The notes under the pieces were generated by a model. It did not search any database, was not told where the DNA came from, and worked only from the letters and a program-made list of their open reading frames with translations. A DNA stretch of 64,000 nucleotides from Skeletonema tropicum (Eukaryota > Bacillariophyta > Thalassiosirophyceae > Thalassiosirales > Thalassiosiraceae). The DNA lies in the NCBI GenBank assembly GCA_037178625.1, contig CM074129.1, forward strand, positions 2,666,001-2,730,000. Direction: 5' to 3'. A program made the position numbers and the translations under genes. This document shows positions 32,700-42,492 of the stretch, piece after piece. The first letter of the stretch is position 1, and every line of letters begins with the position of its first letter.

Positions 32700-34018
32700 T
32701 CACAAGAAGTAAGCCACCAAGTCCCTGGCACTCACAACTCCAATAACTCTCTCTTCTTCGTCCACACATATGAGGCGATTAAATTTCCATTGCGCAAAAT
32801 ACTCAAATACATACTGCAGTGTATGCCGCATAGAGCATGTATGCAGCGCATCTGGAGTTGTCACGTCCGTTCTTTGTTGCGCCATTAGAGCCTCCAACGT
32901 CAAACTTAAGTTTCTCACGGCATCTTCTGCATCACTAGCTTTTGTTAAGAATGTAATATCACTCCTTGAATATACCCCCCGTATCTTTTTTGTGCTTTCG
33001 TCTACCACTGGGATGGCACTTAGTCCGTGGAGGTGCATTGTATGTAAAACCTCATGTAACGTTTGTTGTGGATGTGCTACGACAACATCTTCCCCATAAG
33101 TCCCAATCCCCAGATCGTAGATGGTATCATCGAATAACCGCCTCTGTTCACGGAAATTGCTAACGAGATGTTCCAATATGCACGTGTAAGTAATAGTTGC
33201 CAACACACGCATGTCCGAGGGGAGCAACACGGGTAAGAAATCCAGCGTCTTTTCGTGCAAAAGGTGACATGCCCTATCTAAAGTAGCATCAGCATCCACC
33301 GACAGAAATAAAGCATGTTGGTCCGCCCCCACGGGTTCCCCCGTTGAAAAGCGTCGGGGAGGGTTCTTTCTCAAGACTGTGTTCAATATCTCCTCGTCAG
33401 CTAGTATATCCCCGATGCTGCGTGATGCCAACGTGATGACATCTGCCCCGGTCTCACGGTAATAACGCAAGACATCGATGAAATCTGTTACTGTGAGTAT
33501 CCCAACAAACTGACACTTTTTCGTGTCCCAAAGAGGTGCCGCTTGCATATCTATTATCATGAGTTGGAGGAGTCAGTGTGGATAAAAGGATATTGGTGAG
33601 AATATTTGTTCGATTATTATAGCTTCATTCAGAGACACTGTGAACAAAATATTATCCAAAAAATTCACAAATCAGCCAGCCCCCCCTCCCCCTGGCAACA
33701 CAATGTTCAACAAATTCACCCGCCATACTCCATAATGATCGTCAAAATAAAAATTAACTCACCATGCTCCACCAAGGCATAAAACGCCAATTGGATCGGT
33801 ATCCTCGTGTCAAACACCACCACTTTCCCACTTGCTCTCAGTACCGAATAACAAGTCTGAGTTTCCAAAAAGGACACAATCGCCTGCTTCCCCGTGTTAC
33901 GAACAACCTCCCGCTCGCGTAGCATTCCTGTGGCTCCACCACCGACTCCACCACCGGCTGGGGCTAAAAGGGTGCCCCCAACGCCACTTCCACTGGGGGG
34001 CAGTTGTGCATGTGACAT
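32700..34018 (-). CDS. AMPK/SnRK1 gamma subunit-like protein (SNF4), CBS domains
   Basis: Two exons (34018-33763, 33550-32700; 212-nt intron) encode 368 aa. After a Gly-rich N terminus comes FLETQTCYSVLRASGKVVVFDTRIPI, then, across the splice, ALVEHDMQAAPLWD and FVGILTVTDFIDVL, matching the first CBS repeat of AMPK gamma. Three more CBS-like repeats follow (DADATLDRACHLLHE, HGLSAIPVVDESTKKIRGVYSRSDI, FNRLICVDEEERVIGVVSARDLV). The family binds AMP/ADP/ATP and tunes the energy-sensing kinase. The catalytic and beta subunits are not in this window. Confidence 0.9.
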
Positions 34019-34382
34019 ATCCCGAATATACTCGAGGCTTATCGCGTATGATGTACCCGGGCTTCAATTATGAGAGTATGAGAGTGCCCTTCTAGAGAAA
34101 GATGTCTACGGTCAGATGGCTCTTGCCCAGAGAAAATGTAATATCAATCTATTGATATTGACCACAGACACAGGCACAGCGTTCCAGGAGTTGTCAACAT
34201 GAAAAATAGCAAGTCTTCTTGTTTCGTTGTGTTTGTGTGGAAGCAGATGAAGGAAAGGGGGGCTGAAAGCAGCCCAACAAAACTCTTCTTTTGCTCACCC
34301 CCACCACCACTAATAACACGCGCAATTTATCAGTAATGAATCTCGAAGCAGATAAGAGCAGCAAGCAGCAGGAGCAGCATGC

Positions 34383-35375
34383 ATGCCAATGCCCATAAAT
34401 TATTACTACAGCTTCACCATGACCAACCCAATTCTATCTCTGGCGGGAGAACTCGTCAAATCCATAAATCCGTCTCTACTTGCATTTCCTCCACCAAGTA
34501 CGGAACAAACAGGTAAAGACGTCTGCTACCTCGGGCCAAACGGAGAAGATGGCATCGACCACATTGTCTATTGCAAAGACTTGCCAGATGGACTACGTGC
34601 CATGGTTGGGAGTTGGTACTTGGACCCAGAGCGTCACGTTGTCGAATTCATCGCATTCGTGACGATATCATGCCTGATCATTGTCGGTCTGCTACCAAGG
34701 CTTTCACAATACCCAAAATCAAGTGCTTCGAAATTGACACCTCCGCTATCAATCAAAGTGGCAACATTCATCATATACATTTGCCAGCTCGTTTACAAAC
34801 TAAATGGCTACCCAGGCAAAGTCCTCTTCATGGCGATGCCCTGTAACGTTTTGTGGACTATGTGGTTTTCCCTCTGTTTCCTGCCAATGAGCGTACAAAC
34901 AATGCATATCATGTATCAACTTATAGTTCCATACACAAGCCTGGCAATCGTGGCATTGGCTACACCCGACACTTCGGATTTGACAATGTTCATGGAGGTT
35001 CCATTCTTCTTCTTTATGCACTTTGCGCTTGTCTTTTATCCAATGTACTTGATGCGAAGTGGTCATATATCTGTGCTACCTCTGAAGGATGCAAGCAAGG
35101 ATGGATTGGTGATGAACTTTGTCAAGTGGTGGATGCTGGCTTGTGCATATTTTGCACTATTTTACTTTGGAGGTGCAGTTCCTTTGTCGTTAAAGTATGG
35201 CATCAATCTCAATTACATGCTAAGCCCGCCACCAAATCCTGGCGACATGGTGTCGGGCCCAAATTTTCGATTGCAATCGACTCTGTGTTGTTCAGCAGCA
35301 TTCTTCTTTGTCCAGTTCCTTGCAACTGTAGCTGAGGTTTTCGGCAAGTCTGCCAATAAGAAGAAAAGTGCTTGA
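34383..35375 (+). CDS. Multi-pass membrane protein, TMEM164-like
   Basis: A single exon of 330 aa with about seven hydrophobic helices after a 75-residue N-terminal domain. The helix pattern and the motifs KVLFMAMPCNVLWTMWF and FMHFALVFYPMYLM (a Cys early and a His later in membrane helices) resemble TMEM164/YwaF-type proteins. Vertebrate TMEM164 is reported to act as an acyltransferase using such Cys and His residues. The assignment rests on topology and motif spacing, so it is moderate. A Helitron-like element begins about 145 bp after its stop. Confidence 0.55.
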   Translation: MPMPINYYYSFTMTNPILSLAGELVKSINPSLLAFPPPSTEQTGKDVCYLGPNGEDGIDHIVYCKDLPDGLRAMVGSWYLDPERHVVEFIAFVTISCLIIVGLLPRLSQYPKSSASKLTPPLSIKVATFIIYICQLVYKLNGYPGKVLFMAMPCNVLWTMWFSLCFLPMSVQTMHIMYQLIVPYTSLAIVALATPDTSDLTMFMEVPFFFFMHFALVFYPMYLMRSGHISVLPLKDASKDGLVMNFVKWWMLACAYFALFYFGGAVPLSLKYGINLNYMLSPPPNPGDMVSGPNFRLQSTLCCSAAFFFVQFLATVAEVFGKSANKKKSA

Positions 35376-36040
35376 AGAGAAGGTTGAAATTGAGGTAATG
35401 AAAGACAGTTCCTAATAGAGACTAACTTAGTGACAGCAGATTGTAAAATAGTCATGCTCAATTGTGTGAAGTGTATACACCTAAGTAGCATGACTGATGG
35501 CATCATCCAATTGGAAATGATCGGCCCTCGGGGCCCCCGTTCATGGAGTGCAGAGCAGCGTAATAGGGGGCCGCAGGTGCCCTTCTATTACAGGTGGGAA
35601 AATTCATTATTTTTCACCCCCATTATTCTACAGAGTTATAGGTAGGAATCAGTACATGTGTTTTTTAGTGAGAAGGTTTACTTTAGGGACACGTAGAGTC
35701 CTCGGTAGAGACTACCGGCGTAGGATCTGTATGTGTTCCTATGTAGAAAGCAAGAAGTACCTGTTGAAAGCGAGAAATTGACTGTACTAGATGCGCTTTT
35801 TGAGCATCTAAATCGGTCTGTACGAGAAAGAAATACAGGTTTTACACGGGCGTTAGTCGATTTAGTTTTTGTCTTTCTTCGTCACGAGAAAATGTCTTTT
35901 TGTAAAACTGTGCTTGATATATCGAATCGTGCGCTTGCAGATGTTTTACTGATCACCAGATGCAGACGCTTAATTGAGTTGTTGTATTCTTTGTGTTGAG
36001 AAAGTGTCTGTTTTGTAAAACTGTGCAGTGATCAATTTTA

Positions 36041-37687
36041 CTAATCACCAGATGAAGATCCTGCGAAGTAATCACTTGGGATTTCATGATCCTTCTTCGC
36101 TTCTTTCCACTTCTTGTTCGGGTTGGTTATGATGTTGGTAATCCTGGTTGTCAGGTCTGTCCTGTCTTTGATGAAATTGCCCTTGATTGCTGCTGCGTAC
36201 GATGTTTCTGTGATTTCTTCCAACTTTCTCTTGCTATACCTTGTCTTCGACTCTTCTGCCTTCCCCTCCAAGTATTTCACCCAATTTGCTCGCTTCTTGT
36301 ACGATTCGCAGAACTGGCCATTTTGCTTTCTCTTGCAATTTTTTAATCGGTTCGTTGAAATGTTGCTTCCGGTCCAGTATATGGCACTGTCCGACGGGTA
36401 TGCTTGATCTTTGGAGCCAAGTGTTTTGCCTCTGCTGGTAGCCACGTCCACGTACATTGTTCCAAGAAACTTGCTAATCTCCCACAACTCATCTGCTGGA
36501 TCTATTATCATGCGGTTCCAGCGGTCTCCTTTGTCGAATCCAGCTTCGAGTCCTTGACAGCGGTGGATGGTGATGGCGTAGGCAATTTGCAATGGCATGA
36601 ATAATGCGGTGCAGCATCCTCTGTTGCAAATCTGCTCGTAGGGTGGGATTGGCACGTGCTGTGCGCAATAAGTTGGGGTAGGATGCATTTGTATCAGTAT
36701 GAAATGAGTTAGTAGTGTTTTCGCAGAGAGTGGCAATTGTCTTGTGTCTTTCGTGTGTCAACTTTTACTCACCGTTGGGTTGTTCTTGTCCCATGGGTCC
36801 TCGCCTGGTGGTGGTTTGTATGTAGGGAAATCCACAACAATGTACTTCGGTAGGCTAACCTCACCTTTACCGTTTGGTCCAACGGAGCGATCCTTATCGT
36901 AAACGATCTCGACTACTACCCCAATAGCTGAGACGTACAATCCTGAGTTGGGATCGATGTTGGCTGACTCCAAGCAAACATGTGCACCTACGCACACATC
37001 AAAGGTGTAGAATAGCCTCCTGCCGTAAAAGTGCGACTGGTATGCTGTGTTATTGCCCGCCATCCTGCTGCTGAATTGACACCTGAGCCTAGCTATTGGT
37101 ACTTTCAGTCGTTCGTGTGTTTTGATCAGCATGTCTACATTTTTCTGGGACATATCGTCCCGTTTCGCGTATACCCACAACGTCTTTGGGTCATTTTCTA
37201 CCTCTTCCCTCAGTTTTGGATGATATTTTCCGAGTTCGTCTATGTGTAGTTTGATCAGGCGCTTTGCATCCTCATCAGTCTGGTTCCCCACTCTCATCCT
37301 GTTCATGAGATCGCTATCCTCCTTGTCTTTTGCTCTAAAATTCTTCGTCAACATGAAGACCACATCCGTCATCATCTCAGTCAAGATTTTGCTACCCTCG
37401 TAATCGCATATTTGATTGTTTTTACTCTTTCCTGTCATTGTTTTTGGCCTATCGTTGTTGTGGTATTCGTGGTAGCCGTTTATTGCTCCCCCCTTGTTGG
37501 ACGGTGGCAGCTGGTAGTCGTCACCGAAGAACAACACAACCGGGACACCGCCCCACCTCTCCCGTTTATTGTGCCCATTAAATGCGCAATCTCTCACATG
37601 CTCCTCTGCACCGAATGTTACGTGTGAGCCCAACATGCTTCTTTCATCGACCATCAGTACGAGCAGCTCTTTCAGTTTATTGCACAT
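36041..37687 (-). CDS. PIF1-like helicase, 5'-truncated (element A)
   Basis: Two exons (37687-36773, 36658-36041; phase 0) code for 510 aa from the first Met. Visible PIF1 motifs are Walker B LVLMVDERSML, motif III VVLFFGDDYQLPP, motif IV-like MLTKNFRAKD and motif VI AYAITIHRCQG; the last lies in exon 2 and appears only after splicing at CACGTGCC. The C terminus is Lys-rich. No Walker A (GxGKT) sequence is found upstream: in-frame stops and an MBD-like fragment occupy that place. As it stands it cannot be a complete ATPase. Helitron helicases are PIF1-type, so this may be the remnant of the transposase. Confidence 0.8.
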
Positions 37688-37840
37688 TTCTTCAAACTCT
37701 TGAAAACTTTGTTGTCAGGGGAGAGGTAATGGTGGTAAATAGTTCCGCGGGATTTGCCGCCCTTACGCTTGATACTCTTCCTTTTCCATCCATCCGAGAG
37801 ATCTGAATGGGTGTAATCAACCCACTCATTCTCGCTATGT
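37672..37840 (-). pseudogene. MBD-like (methyl-CpG-binding domain) fragment in element A
   Basis: Reading the minus strand in a frame different from the helicase, between a possible acceptor (CTACATAG, about 37833) and a TGA at 37674, the translation includes LSDGWKRKSIKRKGGKSRG and then YLSPDNKVFKSLKKC. The pattern GW-x-R, R-x-G-x-S-x-G, Y-x-SPD-x-K-x-F-x-S is that of an MBD domain. It overlaps the start of the helicase frame, so it looks like a captured exon fused to a truncated helicase gene. It is also in copy C (56766-56934) and deleted from copy B. Confidence 0.5.
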
Positions 37841-37876
37841 AGAAGGCAGTTGCATTTGTTTATTAGGTAAAATTGT

Positions 37877-38735
37877 TCAGTGATCGATTATACTAAAATG
37901 ATTCAATAAGCAAGCGATACTTAGTGCGGCAGTGCACATGCACACAAAATAAACTCACATGATAGTTGAATCAGGAGAGGCCTTCTCTCCGACAGGTACC
38001 GGTTTAGACTTTTTCGTGACAGCACCTTTCTCGGACAAATCCGGTTCATCATCATCTTGAACAGGTTGATCACGGGAGCCCGAATGAGTTTTGTCTTCAA
38101 GTACAAGTTTCCCGTTCTCATCACTGGTGTGAAGTTGAAGGTTGAAAAAAAAACTTGTAAGTAAAAAGGAAAGACAGAATTTGTAAAACGGTACAATGAA
38201 CAAAAATACCAAAATCATTGAACCACACGAAGGTTAACCTTCTCTCTTACCAAAAATGCTCACAATTTGAAGTGTACGGCGCTTGGCTTGTACCTCCTTT
38301 CTGAGCAATAGCGGCAAACATTAAGAAGTTGACCGCTGCAGACACCAGATCATCTTTGTCAGTAGAATCAGTCTTACCAACTGGGACATTCGGGTAATGT
38401 TCAGACAGTTCATTCAGGATGTACTTGATTGACCCGACTTCAAAGACGGAAAGAGCAGAAAAGAGCAGTTGTTCCTTCTCCAACTTGGCAACGTCAAACC
38501 CATCGCCTAATGCAACAGACGCTAGCAGCAAGAAGATACGATCGTCGGTACGCACCAAACGCCAATTGATGTCTGTTACGCTCAATGCAATGACAGGAGC
38601 CGACGGTTTAGCGGCAGTCTTGACCCCTGACGAAGTAAGACGTGCATCGACATTGCTCCGATTCCGCACGGCACGGAAGCCCTTACCATTACTACCAACG
38701 GTGGATATAACTGGATTTGTGTTGCCAAACTTCAT
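37877..38735 (-). CDS. Unrecognised spliced protein of element A
   Basis: Exons 38735-38251, 38123-37959 and a tiny third exon 37892-37877 join in frame to about 221 aa. The first two junctions are well supported by GT-AG borders conserved in all three copies; the last is tentative. The protein starts MKFGNTNPVISTVGSNGKGF and has a helical core (WRLVRTDDRIFLLLASVALGD, FEVGSIKYILNELSEHYP) and a charged tail (PVQDDDEPDLSEKGAVTKKS). No family recognised. Near-identical frames in copies A, B and C suggest function in the element or recent spread. Confidence 0.55.
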
Positions 38736-38739
38736 TATT

Positions 38740-40175
38740 TATTCGGACAATGTAGAAATGTGATGATGTAAATGATGCAATGCATAATTTATGAGAGCTG
38801 TTGAACGGCTCGACAACGTACAAACTGCCTACATAACCGCCGCCAACGCACCAGCGCAATAATCAGCAGAGAACAATGCAATCAATAACCAACCACGTCA
38901 TGAAGTAAACGAGTTCCTTCGTAAGCTACGTCGGCAACACAAGATCTTGTGGTTCAACACATCGACAACACGTCGACAAAAAGATTCAGCTCAACACAAG
39001 ACGTCGACGTGGAGTTAAGAACTGACGTATTGATCAGTACGTGGCCAAAGATCGGCAGTTATTCAAATGCAAACACGTCGGCAACCAACGTCGGCGTCTA
39101 TTTAGACTTGCGTCAATAGACGACTCGGCAGATAATGTAATTGAGCCAATGTCGACCTGAGTACTTGCTGCATGAACTTAAATACTTTTTTGTTCATTGG
39201 ATTTTGCCAACACCTGACTTCTGGTACTTTGTGACGTAAGACGATTGGAATCAAGTGTACTAATTCCTTAAGTAACGAAGTTTACCACGTCACTCAGAGA
39301 AAAAATTAAGAAAATAGAGGGTGACGGGGATGCACACCGGAAAGAACGAAGAAGCTCATCGACAATCTGACTTAATTAGCCTGGAAAAGTCCTTTTTAGC
39401 ACAAATCAAGCGATTTTTGATCTAAATCATAAGATATAGCATCTAAATGACAATCAAAATGGGCATTTCAGCGGGGATAGGAGGGGGGAAAATCCCAACA
39501 CTTCAAGTTGAAGTTCCGGAAGTAATTCAGAGCAAAGCACCGCACCCAACGAATCCGGCCGCACAGATCTCGCACAGATCTCGCATACAGAGGTGAACTA
39601 TAACATGCCGGCACCAACAATAAAAAACTCGCACTGAAACGATAGAATCGAGTGGATGAGTTGAAAGTGAAAGAGATGCACAACAGTGAACACTAAGCGC
39701 AACTAAACAGCTGATCCGACAACAAACAGTTGAGACGACGAATGACTGCCGGACAATGTACTAATTGGTATAAGTGTGCACAGCACAATTATATATAATT
39801 TGATCAGGCGCACTGCAATCTTCTCTCACATCCCTACACAAATACTAGTGCCGATGGACAGATAGATGATTTTCACAATTCTAACACAATTAAAGACAAC
39901 GTCATTGCAGAGCAACTTTATAGCCGTATTCTATTGTAAAGAGACTAATTGGTAAAATTGTGCACAGCACAATTATACCAATTAAGGCCAACGTCATTGC
40001 AGAGCAACTTTATAGCCGAATTCCGTTGTATAAAGACTACTGACAAGCCACACAGCAAATGGCCAACAGCAAGATGACGACACAATACTTTACAGGCCCC
40101 GAGGGCCCGCGCTGAACCCGCCACATACACCGCTGCACGCCACCACTATCGCACCATTCTGCGCGCCCCTGTTTA
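38740..40175. other. Non-coding 3' part of element A with palindromes and direct repeats
   Basis: About 1.4 kb without a convincing ORF. Around 38930-39130 there are dense ACGTCG/CGACGT palindromes upstream of the 221-aa protein, possibly regulatory. Around 39890-40050 a direct repeat (CATTGCAGAGCAACTTTATA twice) flanks a palindrome (ATTGTGCACAGCACAAT). The terminal 90 bp carry the subterminal inverted repeat and the 3' tip. Confidence 0.5.
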
Positions 40176-41290
40176 TAGAAAGTCTTGTATTGCCGGTGGA
40201 ATGACTCCTGCTTTTATTGAGGCAAGCTTCACCATCAGATATGTAACTCCTCCAACGAAGGCTAAGTTTGCAAAAGTCCATGCACTCAGAAGTGACACGA
40301 TTCTGTTCAAAATTGGAAACTTTTCTCTCAGTGGTGAAAGGTATGCTGCTCGAACGACAAAGTATCTATATTTGAAGAACCAAGGTATTGTTGCAGCGAC
40401 TCGAACAGGGAGAAATGGTCCACCAAACACAAAATCTAACATTGATTTTGTTTGCAGAAAGCTCGACCATACTTGCGGCGATGCCAGTGGAGCTTGTCCG
40501 GTTGCAGCTGCAACCTTATACCAAGCCGCTGCAAACACCATTCCTTGCATTAGATTGGCAATAAAACTGTAAGACAACACCATTATGGCACCGAGATAGA
40601 CTATCACCGCAAATGCCTCTACGCGTTCTTCTTTGTTCATGTTCTTATTCCAGAAAAGTGATAGCAGTTCCACAAGCTCATGAATGTTTGCTCCTCTTAA
40701 TAGCGACAGAGTCTTCTCTGAATATGTCAGTACACCTTCCGTTGTGGACCGAACTGTAGAAACAGCACCTCTCGTTAAATCTCCAAATTTATAATCTTCA
40801 TTTTTGATCACTGATCGAATTACATTTTCAGCTCCATGAGTTGTTGCCCCGACAGCACCACGAGTGATATCCCCAAATTGATAGTCTTCGTTCTTCGTGA
40901 CCTTTTTGACGACTCCTTCAACGCCTTTGGTTGAGGAAGACACAACTTTTTTAGAAAGGTCTCCAAATTTATCTGCGTACCATGTGCGTTAGCAAGAGAA
41001 TCGATGAATGAGCGTTTTGGGAAATGATATACAAGAAACGTTAGTGCGCACACAAATTTCAGGAACTCACACTTTTTGTTTCTCGAGACGCTTCTTACTA
41101 TGTTCTCGAAAGCATTAGCTTCGTCTACTCCTTCTGTTGCTTCAGCTTCGAGTTCGAGTACCTCGTCATCGCCGCTGCTGCTGTTCTTCAGTGAGTGCAA
41201 TCTAGGAGATGGAAGACCAAAAATGGCCAAGCCTGCCGCCGAAAGGCATAAGAGGTCGACTAGGAGGACCAAGCGAAAGATTGATTTCAT
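40173..41290 (-). CDS. Host membrane protein with YxFGDLTRGAV repeats, 3' end altered by element A
   Basis: Two exons (41290-41071, 40972-40173; 98-nt intron) encode 339 aa. It begins with a signal peptide (LVLLVDLLCLSAAGLA). Three tandem repeats of about 30 residues share the phrase Y(K/Q)FGD(L/I)(S/T): NKKYKFGDLSKKVV, NEDYQFGDITRGAV and NEDYKFGDLTRGAV. The C-terminal half has three or four hydrophobic helices. No function recognised. The stop codon TAA is made of the last three bases of element A; joining the flanks gives four to five extra codons (SFPIG) before a TGA. A transposon TIR begins about 200 bp upstream of its ATG, so both ends of the gene adjoin mobile DNA. Confidence 0.78.
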
Positions 41291-41688
41291 GTCAATGTCA
41301 CCTATTGCCGCTATTGTTCCTCATAAGTTCGTTGCCAGTTAAGCAGTTACCATTGCCATGTTTTTGTGGATTTCTTATGTTTTTGATCTATTTTGGATTT
41401 TTTGGGCTGACCTGTCTACTTACCTACCTCTACTTACCTCTAGAAGTCTTACAGTATTCAAGCGTACCATACTTCTACTACATACCTACGTACTTCAGGG
41501 AGAGCTAAAAAAGCAAGGCAAAAAAAACGGTTTATTAGTGTCGTAGAGCAATACTAGTTCCTACCTTGATTTTTTTGATTCTAACTGCCTTTTTGAACAC
41601 CCCACCAGAGATCCGAATGCAACGGTCATATCACATCACAATACACAGTACATCCATCAATATTTGCCGCCCAATCCATCGCATCATC

Positions 41689-42276
41689 ATGCCTCCTCCG
41701 TTGTTTGGCCAATTGGTTCATATTGCACCTCAGAATTTCGTTGGCAGACCGAATAGCGAAGGCGGAAACGGATTCGTTCAAAAAGACCATGCCGACGGAT
41801 CATTTGATATCAGATATTGTATGGACGGGACGGTCGAGAAGAATATCAATCGTCTACGCATCACCAGCCTCAATCCACTTGTGACAACCGCGCGGCGAAC
41901 CAACGGCGCAGATGTATCTCGTCCATCCATTCTGGCACCATCACACCAACCTCCTCAGCAACGGTCAAGTCCATCAACACAACAGCCAACACCACCTACT
42001 TCCCCTCGGGGTATACAACACATCATCATTCAAAGCCGAGCTTGGAGCAAATATGATCGTCATCCCAATCCACTGTTGGTACATTTACGTGAGGGGCGAT
42101 CAAAGCAAAAGGCATGGTTGAGGATTGACGAAGGCGAATTCAACAAACACGAAAAGGGGACGAAGAAGGGGGAAATGAAATCACACCTCAATGAATTGGA
42201 AAACAAAAAACTTGTCATGATCAAATCGGAATTGGAACGCATTACCTGCATTGTGAAGTATTGTGGCAGCTGGTAA
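41689..42276 (+). pseudogene. N-terminal fragment of a Tc1/mariner-like transposase gene
   Basis: An ORF of about 195 codons starting MPPPLFGQLVHIAPQNF, a beta-rich N-terminal module (GFVQKDHADGSFDIRYCMDG), then a Pro/Gln/Ser linker and a basic segment (SRAWSKYDRHPNPLL, KKGEMKSHLNELENKKL). The frame runs into the retrotransposon target site and stops at TAA in the duplicated bases. Identification as transposase rests on its position between mariner TIRs and on the matching C-terminal fragment at 60263-60765; the DDE core is missing. Confidence 0.5.
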
Positions 42277-42279
42277 AGA
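42260..42279. repeat. Target-site duplication, left copy
   Basis: ATTGTGGCAGCTGGTAAAGA occurs here and again, identically, at 60270-60289. The two copies bracket the retrotransposon. Confidence 0.93.
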
Positions 42280-42492
42280 TAAATAAATACAAAATTAATC
42301 AGATTAGATATCTACACGAGTATAATCTGGACCTGCTTAGGTACAATGTACGGTCTTTTACTGCCGAAAGGCTTACCAGACAGCAAGACGGGTGCCCCCG
42401 TAGGAGCCGGGTGCTCCTCTTAAACGCCGGAGCGTTCGAAACCAGGTGAGAGTGCATCTGCTAACACGAAGGGAAATAGCCTGCATGTGGCC

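Larger units (their letters stand above)
35521..40175 (+). mobile_element. Helitron-like element, copy A (4,655 bp)
   Basis: Ends are defined by comparing three copies in the window. The 5' end is TCGGCCCTCGGGGCCCCCG and the 3' end is CGCGCCCCTGTTTA. A near-perfect inverse of the 5' tip (GGCCCCGAGGGCC) lies about 75 bp inside the 3' end, and each can form a small GGCCC/GGGCC hairpin. There is no target duplication: the flanks ATGA and TAGAAAG join directly as A|T. A 5' TC, A|T insertion, no TSD and asymmetric terminal inverted repeats fit the Helitron2/Helentron type. The 3' tip is not the classical CTRR, and no Rep (HUH) domain is visible. The interior holds minus-strand helicase, MBD-like and unknown ORFs. 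Copy C has the same length and I saw no difference where I compared. Confidence 0.8.

Noticed and set aside
36041..37687. Polinton or giant-virus origin for the PIF1 helicase
   Set aside because: No polymerase B, integrase, capsid or long TIRs accompany it; termini and lack of target duplication fit a Helitron-like element better.
42400..42450. tRNA-like T-arm (GTTCGAAACC)
   Set aside because: No matching acceptor and anticodon stems could be paired; it lies in the retrotransposon 3' region.
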